DNA from: JAFGMQ01 sp036733345
Lineage (GTDB): Bacteria > Desulfobacterota > DSM-4660 > Desulfatiglandales > Desulfatiglandaceae
Assembly (NCBI GenBank): GCA_036733345.1
Contig: DAINAR010000054.1
Coordinates: 1 to 20,232 of the forward strand
DNA length: 20,232 nucleotides
Direction: 5' to 3'
The position numbers and the translations under genes were made by a program. Shown here in pieces: positions 14,447 to 20,232 of the stretch. Positions within the stretch are counted from its first letter, which is position 1. Every line of letters begins with the position of its first letter. Under the pieces are notes generated by a model. The model ran no database searches, had not been told where the DNA came from, and saw only the letters and a program-made list of their open reading frames with translations.

Positions 14447-15475
14447 ATGTTTGATCTGAAATTCAATGAAAATATATGCCTTTCATGTCCGACCGGCGAC
14501 TGTCTTGTAAAATGCCAGTACATGGAGTTAAACAAGAATCAGGCAAAAGAGGAGATGCTGAAGATATTCAGGGGGGAGGATTCCTCTGTGCTCCATGATT
14601 GTGTAACATGTTATGCATGTGAGGAATACTGCAAAAGGGGCAATCATCCCTTTTATCTTATAACACAGAGAAGGGAAGACAAAGATATTCTCACCGCACC
14701 ACGAGCCATCACGAGACAGTGGATTAATATCGGTGAGCCACGGGGCAAGTATCAGCTCGGAACCATCCAGAAGAAGGCCCTTTCTTTCGGTTTCATGCCT
14801 CAGTTCCTGGATATAACAAAAGGCAGACTTTTTGAAGATGTCATGCCCTCCTATTTTTTTGGCCAGGAGTTTTTCTGCAATGTTGTTTATATCCATTTTG
14901 GAAACACCTCTGTGATCAAAGAAAGGCTGCCCGGTATCATAAAAAATATCCATGATCTTGGCGTTGAAGAGGTTGTCTTCATGCACGATGAGTGTTATGC
15001 AGCTTTCACTTCCCTGGCAGAGGCTTTTGGAATGGAAGTACCTTTCAGGTCTGTTCATTATTTTCAGTATCTTTATGAACGTCTGCAGACGCTTGGGGAG
15101 CATATCAAGCCCCTTAATGTAAAAGCGGCCTATCAAAGACCCTGTTCCAATCGATTGTGCGGGAATAGCCATAAATACCTGCCAAAGATTCTGGATCTTA
15201 TAGGCGTTAATCTGGTCCGCAGGACCTATGAGAATGAAAACGCCCTTTGCTGCGGCAGCATATTTAGATCCATGTACGGCTATGATCTCGCGACAGAGGT
15301 CCAGAAAAGAAACATTGATGACATGGTGGAAAGCGGCGCATACTATTGCATATTTAACTGCCATGGCTGTGAGAATGCCCTTTCTGCGAAGGTTAAGGCC
15401 AGGGGTATGGAACCAATCCATTTAGTGGAACTCTGCAGACTGGCTGTTGGCGAAGAATTAGAGAAGGAGGTTTGA
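14447..15475 (+). CDS. CCG-domain (HdrB/D-like) iron-sulfur protein
   Basis: A 342-aa protein. TGGAGG (14436-14441) sits 5 nt before ATG 14447, favouring it over the in-frame ATG at 14435, which lies at the edge of that ribosome site. The N-terminus has two [4Fe-4S] motifs: a variant C11-x2-C14-x4-C19-x3-C23 and a standard C52-x2-C55-x2-C58-x3-C62. The C-terminal half is a CCG domain: C233, C268-C269-G, C305-x2-C308, a non-cubane or unusual [4Fe-4S] site as in heterodisulfide reductase. A preceding half-domain (HFGNTSV ... HDECY) looks like a first CCG repeat that has lost its ligands. It is one nucleotide from the flavin oxidase gene, so it is probably a subunit or electron carrier of that enzyme. 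Substrate unknown. Confidence 0.8.
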   Translation: MFDLKFNENICLSCPTGDCLVKCQYMELNKNQAKEEMLKIFRGEDSSVLHDCVTCYACEEYCKRGNHPFYLITQRREDKDILTAPRAITRQWINIGEPRGKYQLGTIQKKALSFGFMPQFLDITKGRLFEDVMPSYFFGQEFFCNVVYIHFGNTSVIKERLPGIIKNIHDLGVEEVVFMHDECYAAFTSLAEAFGMEVPFRSVHYFQYLYERLQTLGEHIKPLNVKAAYQRPCSNRLCGNSHKYLPKILDLIGVNLVRRTYENENALCCGSIFRSMYGYDLATEVQKRNIDDMVESGAYYCIFNCHGCENALSAKVKARGMEPIHLVELCRLAVGEELEKEV

Positions 15476-15476
15476 T

Positions 15477-16859
15477 ATGAGCCACATCAAGGAACAGCTT
15501 TCAGCTATTGTTGGAGAAAGATTTGTCTCGGATCAGGCCGAAGAACTCTATTTCTATGGCCGGGATTCAGGTCTTATGCCCGCCGGGAGTCCGGACTGGG
15601 TGGTATTGCCTGGCACGGTTGAGGAGATACAGGATATAGTAAAGTTAGCTCAAAGGGAAAATATCCCGATTACCCCTATGGGGGCGGGGATGTCCCTGAG
15701 CGGTCTTGTTATCCCGCAAAAAGGCGGGATTATAGTTGATATGAAGAGAATGGACAGGATTCTGGATATCAATGAAAAGGCCCGCTATGTAATAGTAGAA
15801 GGTGGTACTTCAACAGGCAGGTTAAAGGCCCACCTGGACAAAAACTGCCCCAGACTAAGATTCAGTATCCCCGATTCACCGGCGACAACAACCGTCGCAG
15901 CAAATGTGATGATACACGGCCAGGGCCGTCTGACCCAGCAATATGGGTTCAATTCCGATATGGTTAGCGGCCTGGAGGTTGTCCTTCCATCCGGCGAACT
16001 CTGCCGTATTGGTTCTTGTGCCGTTTCAGAGGACTGGTTCTCAAAGGGAGCCCCATTGCCGGATCTTTCCGGGCTTTTTTTGGGCTGGTTCGGTGCAACC
16101 GGGATAGTCACCAAAGTCGGAATCAAACTCTATCCCTGTAAGATGCTTAGGGATGTTGAGATATTTGTAACAGACAGTCCGGATTTTATTCCTGATATCA
16201 TTTACGAAATCACACACACGGAAATGACTGAGGATATCAATATTTTTTCCCAGCCCTTACCCCTCATTTTCAAGGATAACCATCACGTAGTGATATATTT
16301 TACAGGGGATACGGAAGAGGAGCTTGAATTCAAGAAAAAAATGGTTTTTCATGGCCTTGACAGGCTTATTAAGAATAAAGACGGCGGATTTATGTCTGTC
16401 GGGGCTGGAATGAAGAAATCCCTCCTTGACATGCCGCAGAGGAATGCAAGTACATTTGCAGATGTTACAAAAGGGGGAGGTTTTGAATATTCAGGGCCTA
16501 TTATCACGGTTGATAAATATCCTGAATGTTCCAGAAAACTCGATGAACTGGCCGAAAAATACGATCTCAAATACCACGGCACAGCAAGGATTGTGGGGAG
16601 AGGGCATGCCATGATGTTTGCCTTTTCATTTACGTTTAACAGAGCTGATGCCGACATGCTTGAGAGGACCAGAAGGGCTCTTCATGAGGCAAGCCAGTAT
16701 GCCTTATCCATCGGTGGTGTTTTCTGGAAACCGACTATAGATGAGCAAAAAATGGCAATAAAAGAAATGGATCCGGAATTTACCAAACTTTTAAAAATGA
16801 TCAAAGCAAATCTGGATCCCCAAGGAATAATGAATCCTGGAAACTGGGAGACTGTATAA
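15477..16859 (+). CDS. FAD-linked oxidase/dehydrogenase (GlcD/VAO superfamily)
   Basis: A 460-aa flavoprotein of the PCMH/VAO fold. The N-terminal FAD-binding part shows LPGTVEEIQDIV (44-55), the phosphate loop MGAGMSLSG (68-76), and YGFNSDMVSGLEVVLPSGE (156-174). The C-terminus ends with DPQGIMNPG (447-455), the usual family tail. In GlcD and D-lactate dehydrogenases the C-terminal domain carries HxGxGNxH and GEHG metal-binding motifs; neither is visible here (GRGHAMMFAF and GGVFWKP stand in those regions). The substrate is therefore probably not a plain 2-hydroxyacid, and a VAO-like or unknown substrate is possible. AGAAGGAGG (15462-15470) precedes the start. It is flanked by two Fe-S genes that would take its electrons. 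Confidence 0.88.
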   Translation: MSHIKEQLSAIVGERFVSDQAEELYFYGRDSGLMPAGSPDWVVLPGTVEEIQDIVKLAQRENIPITPMGAGMSLSGLVIPQKGGIIVDMKRMDRILDINEKARYVIVEGGTSTGRLKAHLDKNCPRLRFSIPDSPATTTVAANVMIHGQGRLTQQYGFNSDMVSGLEVVLPSGELCRIGSCAVSEDWFSKGAPLPDLSGLFLGWFGATGIVTKVGIKLYPCKMLRDVEIFVTDSPDFIPDIIYEITHTEMTEDINIFSQPLPLIFKDNHHVVIYFTGDTEEELEFKKKMVFHGLDRLIKNKDGGFMSVGAGMKKSLLDMPQRNASTFADVTKGGGFEYSGPIITVDKYPECSRKLDELAEKYDLKYHGTARIVGRGHAMMFAFSFTFNRADADMLERTRRALHEASQYALSIGGVFWKPTIDEQKMAIKEMDPEFTKLLKMIKANLDPQGIMNPGNWETV

Positions 16860-18014
16860 ATGAAATATTCAGATATTCTGCACAGATGTTTCAGGTGTGG
16901 TTACTGTAAATTTACCGATGATTACGTGGCATTCAATTGTCCTTCTTACAGAAAATTTCGATTTGACACCTTTGCCCCGGGGGGCAGAATGTGGTTGATT
17001 AGCGCCTGGCTGAATAATGATATTACAAACAGTGAGCGTTTTCAGGAGATTCTTTTTTCATGCGCGACATGCGGCAGTTGTGTTGAACACTGTGCTTTCA
17101 CCTTTAAGGAAGATCTGGTGAATATCTTTATTTCCGCCCGTGAGGAACTGGTCAACTCTGGAATGATTCCTCCGGTGGTAAGAGATTTTTTTAAGGGAAT
17201 CAGCGTACACGGCAATCCTTACAAGCAGCCTGCAAAGGAGAGAGGTGCCTGGGCAAAGGGCACTTCCATTGAATCCTATGACGGCCAGGAATATCTGTTC
17301 TATATAGGCTGTGTGGGCTCTTATGACGAAAGGGGCATGCGGATAGCAAGGGCTGTCGGCACGGCACTGATGAAGGCGGGCGTTTCAATTGGTATTCTGG
17401 GCGAAAGAGAGACTTGCGACGGCAACGAGGTGAGGGCCCTTGGAGAGGCAGGTCTGTTTGAATACCTGGCAGAGATCAATATCGGGCTCTTCAATGACTT
17501 AGGCATAAAGAAAATTATTACTCTGGACCCCCATGCTTTCAATGTATTTACTAAGGACTATCCGGCACTGGGAGGGGAATTCGAGGTTCATCATTATTCC
17601 CAGGTGCTTGCACCGTTGATTGAGTCCGGCAGCATGAAACTGAATCCATTTCCAGCAAATGTTACCTATCATGACTCATGTTACCTCGGCCGTCACGGCA
17701 AAGAGTATGAGGCCCCGCGAAGAATACTCCAGGCCATTCCGGGGATAAAGCTGATTGAAATGGAGCAGAGCAGGGAAAATGCATTCTGCTGCGGGGGCGG
17801 AGGAGGCAACTTCTTTACGGATATCCTGGGAGGGGGACCTGACAGCCCGGACAGAATAAGAGTTGCTCAGGCCCTGGAGACCGGTGCTGAAATCCTGGTG
17901 GTTTCATGTCCCCAGTGCGCCAAGATGCTGGAAGATGCCATTAAAATGGAAGGCATTCAGGACAAGCTGAGAGTTATGGATATAGGAGAGATACTCAGCG
18001 CACAGGGGATTTAA
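16860..18014 (+). CDS. HdrD/GlcF-like iron-sulfur protein with one intact and one degenerate CCG domain
   Basis: A 384-aa electron-transfer protein whose ATG directly follows the TAA of the flavin gene. N-terminal clusters are C10-x2-C13-x2-C16-x10-C27 (the fourth Cys is displaced and not followed by a standard motif) and C68-x2-C71-x2-C74-x3-C78-A. The first CCG-like domain keeps C151 but has TCDG at 185-188 instead of CCG, and DPHAF (223-227) instead of a Cys-x2-Cys pair. The second CCG domain is complete: C274, C310-C311-G, C350-x2-C353. GlcF/HdrD proteins pass electrons from a GlcD-type flavin subunit to quinone, a disulfide or another carrier. No membrane segment is seen, so it is probably cytoplasmic or peripheral. 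Confidence 0.87.
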   Translation: MKYSDILHRCFRCGYCKFTDDYVAFNCPSYRKFRFDTFAPGGRMWLISAWLNNDITNSERFQEILFSCATCGSCVEHCAFTFKEDLVNIFISAREELVNSGMIPPVVRDFFKGISVHGNPYKQPAKERGAWAKGTSIESYDGQEYLFYIGCVGSYDERGMRIARAVGTALMKAGVSIGILGERETCDGNEVRALGEAGLFEYLAEINIGLFNDLGIKKIITLDPHAFNVFTKDYPALGGEFEVHHYSQVLAPLIESGSMKLNPFPANVTYHDSCYLGRHGKEYEAPRRILQAIPGIKLIEMEQSRENAFCCGGGGGNFFTDILGGGPDSPDRIRVAQALETGAEILVVSCPQCAKMLEDAIKMEGIQDKLRVMDIGEILSAQGI

Positions 18015-18029
18015 GGGGCGAGTGAATCC

Positions 18030-18048
18030 ATATTAAAGATGTTAATAT
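18030..18048. terminator. Weak bidirectional AT-rich hairpin between convergent genes
   Basis: ATATTAA (18030-18036) and TTAATAT (18042-18048) are perfect 7-nt arms around AGATG, in the 35-nt gap between the Fe-S operon (+) and the Hsp20 genes (-). The position suits a shared terminator. The stem is all A/T and no long T-run follows. Confidence 0.35.
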
Positions 18049-18049
18049 T

Positions 18050-18787
18050 TCAGCCATTACGTACAGGTATCTTTCTGATTCGCTCTCGGGCAGAAGCAGT
18101 TTTGGGTAGCCTCAAGGTCAGAACGCCATCCTTGAAAGAGGCATCAGCACTCTCCGTTTGAACCTCACAGGGCAAGTCCAGATGCCTTTGAAAAGAGCCA
18201 TATGACCGTTCCAGTTTATAATAGCCTGTTCCCTTTCTTTCTTCCTGTTCTCTTTTTTCACCGCGAATAGCTACACTTGTTTCGGTTACAGAAATATCGA
18301 TATCATCTTTGGCCACTCCCGGCAATTCCGCAGTTATCCTGATTTCCTCCTCTGTTTCATTGATATCAATAAAAGGCCATTCCTCAGCGGTAATTTTGGT
18401 CGTGAATCCCCAGGGGTTTTTAAATTCTGCCATAGGCCTTCCGAAACTCCTGAAAAAGTCATCAAAGAGTTTATCCGTAGACCTTCGAAGCTCCAGGAAA
18501 GGCTGTTCCCAAATTTCAGGCTGAGTTCTACTCAATTTATCAATCCTGACAGGAAGTGAACTTTGTTTTCCCTTTTTTGGAATCAAGTCCTTCACCTTTT
18601 CAGAAAGTCTTTTTACTTCCCGAGTAAGTTCTTCAGCGGTGTTCTGCATCTCCTCTCCTGTACCTTTTACTTTGTCTTTGACCTTGCTGGTGAGTTCCGA
18701 AACTTCCTTTTTGAGGCTGTCAATGGCCTCCTTTATCTCTTTGCCTGCTTTATCCAGTTTTTCTTTTGCCTTTTCAGATACGTCCAT
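18050..18787 (-). CDS. Hsp20 small heat-shock protein with long charged helical N-terminus
   Basis: A 245-aa protein starting at ATG 18787, where AAGGAGG lies 8 nt upstream. An in-frame ATG at 18808 would put that site inside the gene. Residues 1-69 are proline-free, rich in K and E, and patterned like an amphipathic helix or coiled coil. A linker follows, then the alpha-crystallin domain (~136-232) with AELPGV (153-158), DDIDISV and GVLTLRLPK (221-229). The tail IPV (240-242) is the I-x-V motif used for oligomer contacts. Usual bacterial Hsp20 proteins have 140-160 residues, so the N-terminal ~75 residues are an addition, perhaps for partner or membrane-surface binding. It is the last of three Hsp20 genes on this strand, 183 nt after the second. 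It holds aggregation-prone proteins for refolding. Confidence 0.88.
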   Translation of the reverse strand: MDVSEKAKEKLDKAGKEIKEAIDSLKKEVSELTSKVKDKVKGTGEEMQNTAEELTREVKRLSEKVKDLIPKKGKQSSLPVRIDKLSRTQPEIWEQPFLELRRSTDKLFDDFFRSFGRPMAEFKNPWGFTTKITAEEWPFIDINETEEEIRITAELPGVAKDDIDISVTETSVAIRGEKREQEERKGTGYYKLERSYGSFQRHLDLPCEVQTESADASFKDGVLTLRLPKTASARERIRKIPVRNG

Positions 18788-18844
18788 AATAGATTCCTCC
18801 TTTCCCATTAAATTTATTATGGAACAGTCAGCGGTTTCATATAA

Positions 18845-18897
18845 GAGCGGCTTTTTGAAAACTGCCCATTTATAGTTCCGTTATCCTAAAGCCGCTC
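18845..18897. repeat. Ten-bp inverted repeat in the Hsp20 spacer
   Basis: GAGCGGCTTT (18845-18854) and AAAGCCGCTC (18888-18897) are perfect arms 33 nt apart, in the 183-nt gap between the second and third Hsp20 genes. As RNA on the minus strand it would form in the leader of the third gene and could attenuate or act as a processing site. It has no terminator T-run. Confidence 0.55.
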
Positions 18898-18936
18898 AGA
18901 AAAAGTTAAACTATTGTATGATCGCTGCGAATGGTT

Positions 18937-18957
18937 CCAATGTGATGATGTCATTGG
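18937..18957. repeat. Inverted repeat just after the second Hsp20 gene
   Basis: CCAATG (18937-18942) and CATTGG (18952-18957) flank 9 nt. A run of seven T lies on the + strand side (near 18962-18968), so as a terminator it would point rightward, against the Hsp20 genes. For the minus-strand transcript it is only a hairpin. Confidence 0.35.
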
Positions 18958-18970
18958 CACATTTTTTTCG

Positions 18971-19381
18971 TCATGAGGTCCTGACCGATATTCTGCGAGG
19001 CGTTGCGGCTTCAACCTTCGGAAGTCTCAGCCGAAGAACACCATCCTTCAGTTCAGCATCTATCTTTGACTGATCAATTACCTGTGACAGTCTGAATTGC
19101 CTGTAGTATTTTCCTGTATGATACTCTCTGAAAATATCCTCCTCATCTGGTCCTTCAGGTGATTTAACATCGACATCCAGAGTCAGTACGCTTTCATGCA
19201 GATCAATATTCAGCTCTCCTGCCTTCGCGCCAGGTATATCGGCCATAAGTGTTATTTCATTATCTGTCTCGAATATATCCACAGTAGGAGTAAATATCAG
19301 GCCCGGTTTGCTCTGTTCCGCCTGTCCGGTTACTTCCATTTTTTCTTTTGCCTTAAGTGCTTTGCTTTCATTATCTGCCAT
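18971..19381 (-). CDS. Hsp20 small heat-shock protein
   Basis: A 136-aa protein. A charged N-terminus (ADNESKALKAKEKME) is followed by the alpha-crystallin domain from ~29, with TPTVDIFETDNEI, MADIPGA (46-52), an extended acidic loop (PEGPDEED) and GVLRLRLPK. The tail RRISVRTS gives an I-x-V motif. AGGAGG lies 9 nt before the ATG. It starts 32 nt after the first Hsp20 gene, so the two are likely cotranscribed. The IPGA in place of the commoner LPG marks a subfamily distinct from its neighbours. The three paralogues may form mixed oligomers. Confidence 0.9.
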   Translation of the reverse strand: MADNESKALKAKEKMEVTGQAEQSKPGLIFTPTVDIFETDNEITLMADIPGAKAGELNIDLHESVLTLDVDVKSPEGPDEEDIFREYHTGKYYRQFRLSQVIDQSKIDAELKDGVLRLRLPKVEAATPRRISVRTS

Positions 19382-19413
19382 TTTGCATCTCCTCCTTTCC
19401 TCTTGGAATCAGA

Positions 19414-19878
19414 TTAAGACGCCTTTACGGCGATCTGTTTTGGTTTCACTGCTTCAGCTTTGGGCAGTATTACAGTAAGAGCACCGTCAATACATTGCGC
19501 TTCAACCTTGCCAGTGTCTACCTGAGCGGGCAGATTGACAATTCTGCTGAAAGTCCCGGCTTCCCTTTCTCTGCGATGATATTTGGCCTTTTCATTTTCA
19601 ACAGGAAGCTTCCTCTCGCCGGCAATGGAGAGGCTGTCACCTGTTACAGATATATCAAGATCTTCTGCCTTCATTCCGGGCAGTTCAGCACGGACATAGT
19701 AAGTATCCTTGTCCTCAGTGACGTTCATAAGAGGGAAAACACCGGGAGATGGCTCCCGCCATAAACCTCTTGACAGTCCTTCCGTAAGAAGGTCCATCTG
19801 GTTTCTTAATTGTTCCAGTTCTCCAAATGGTCTTGTCCAGCCCCATGCGGGCACATCAATTCTTCTTCTAAAAATCAT
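19414..19878 (-). CDS. Hsp20 small heat-shock protein
   Basis: A 154-aa class-typical bacterial Hsp20, first gene of the minus-strand row. The N-terminal arm contains W12 and W14 and a LEQLRNQMDLLTEGLSRG helix. The alpha-crystallin domain begins near MNVTEDKDTYYVRAELPGM, with DLDISV and ALTVILPKAE near its end, and the tail QIAVKAS supplies I-x-V. AAAGGAGG lies 7 nt before the ATG. A sigma-70-like promoter candidate is found at 20014-20041. I saw neither a CIRCE element nor a sigma-32 consensus upstream. Confidence 0.92.
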   Translation of the reverse strand: MIFRRRIDVPAWGWTRPFGELEQLRNQMDLLTEGLSRGLWREPSPGVFPLMNVTEDKDTYYVRAELPGMKAEDLDISVTGDSLSIAGERKLPVENEKAKYHRREREAGTFSRIVNLPAQVDTGKVEAQCIDGALTVILPKAEAVKPKQIAVKAS

Positions 19879-20013
19879 GGTTTGTCCTCCTTTCTATGGC
19901 TGTTAATGTTGAAACTAAAAAGCCCAGATAGAAATTCAAAATATTTGGTCAATTATGAAAACAACTTTCTGACTTTTAAGCATGCCCACCGGTAGATGCT
20001 TGTTTATATTAAA

Positions 20014-20041
20014 TAAATAATTAGCTTTTTTAACTTGTCAA
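20014..20041 (-). promoter_or_regulatory. Candidate sigma-70 promoter of the Hsp20 genes
   Basis: On the minus strand: TTGACA (20041-20036), a 16-nt spacer and TATTTA (20019-20014), in a very AT-rich stretch. The leader to the first Hsp20 gene would be about 130 nt, long enough for a thermosensing RNA structure, but none was identified. Confidence 0.4.
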
Positions 20042-20112
20042 GAGATCATCTGAAAGTTTTTTCGGATAAATGGAATAATAGAAATCACTGCAATAACAAT
20101 GTGATATCCTTC

Positions 20113-20131
20113 AATCCGCCTCTGGCGGATT
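20113..20131. repeat. Compact 8-bp hairpin
   Basis: AATCCGCC (20113-20120) and GGCGGATT (20124-20131) are perfect arms around TCT. It is GC-rich in a low-GC surrounding, with no T-run, consistent with an extragenic palindrome. Confidence 0.5.
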
Positions 20132-20232
20132 CAAAGGGTGAGTCTGGTTTAAACGCCAAATGGGAATTCGAAATTGTTTAACAATCCTATATGTTGTATT
20201 TTGATTTAGTGTATAGTAAATTAGCGTCTGTG

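Larger units (their letters stand above)
19879..20232. other. 354-nt spacer upstream of the Hsp20 genes
   Basis: No credible gene on either strand. It holds the Hsp20 promoter candidate (20014-20041), a compact hairpin (20113-20131), and a 13-nt palindrome ATTGTT-T-AACAAT (20173-20185). The rightmost ~50 nt are AT-rich and could be the promoter region of a gene beyond the window. Confidence 0.55.

Noticed and set aside
14528..15421. Long minus-strand open frame (297 codons) opposite the CCG Fe-S gene
   Set aside because: The + strand frame has clear Fe-S motifs and a strong ribosome site. The antisense frame has no recognisable domain and is a by-product of codon use.
18851..18875. Sigma-32-like heat-shock promoter (TTGAAA with CCCATTTA)
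   Set aside because: The elements are on the + strand, pointing away from the third Hsp20 gene, and are only about 4 nt apart instead of 11-16.
18937..18968. Hairpin plus seven T as a real terminator
   Set aside because: It is oriented for rightward transcription, while the genes on both sides run leftward, and no rightward transcript is expected here.

Overview
The window reads as a chromosomal segment of a strictly anaerobic bacterium, most likely a sulfate-reducing or syntrophic Desulfobacterota member able to attack aromatic compounds. The pointers are an ATP-dependent benzoyl-CoA-reductase-type ATPase pair with its ferredoxin and a large flavin/Fe-S oxidoreductase, a tungstate/molybdate transporter, paired ferredoxin-containing MinD ATPases next to a sigma-54 activator, many CCG-domain Fe-S proteins, and a row of three Hsp20 genes. 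No species can be named from the sequence alone. There are no tRNA or rRNA genes, no transposase genes and no CRISPR array.

Layout. 1-231: short direct repeats and two hairpins. 232-4944 (+): two BcrA/BcrD-family ATPase subunits, a two-cluster ferredoxin and an ~839-aa NuoG-like/GltD-like oxidoreductase, in an order resembling bzdP-bzdQ-bzdM ... bzdV of the Azoarcus benzoate cluster. The catalytic subunits (BzdN/O or BcrB/C type) are not here. A good intrinsic terminator follows at ~5006-5059. 5454-7289 (+): GTPase TypA/BipA, followed by a repeat-rich spacer (7316-7469) whose 25-nt unit also occurs at 1-50. 7765-10586 (+): a WtpABC-type tungstate/molybdate ABC transporter. 10895-12292 (+): a PAS-AAA-Fis sigma-54 activator with its own candidate sigma-70 promoter. 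12431-12446: a near-consensus -24/-12 sigma-54 promoter, leading to a 19-codon ORF and two MinD/Mrp-like ATPases with inserted 2[4Fe-4S] domains (12611-14328). 14447-18014 (+): a tight three-gene set of CCG Fe-S protein, FAD-linked oxidase and HdrD/GlcF-like Fe-S protein. 18050-19878 (-): three Hsp20 genes, convergent with the preceding operon.

How it fits together. The first block would supply ATP-driven low-potential electrons (NAD(P)H or ferredoxin, via the large oxidoreductase and the ferredoxin, to the ATPase subunits) to an aryl-CoA reductase encoded outside the window. The middle block resembles the sigma-54-controlled 'orange protein' (ORP) locus of Desulfovibrio, where MinD ATPases, an activator and a Mo-Cu protein occur together. 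Here the activator, promoter and ATPases are present beside a Mo/W importer, but no ORP gene is visible. The last oxidoreductase set has unusual losses of expected metal ligands and may be a distinct redox system; its substrate cannot be read from sequence.
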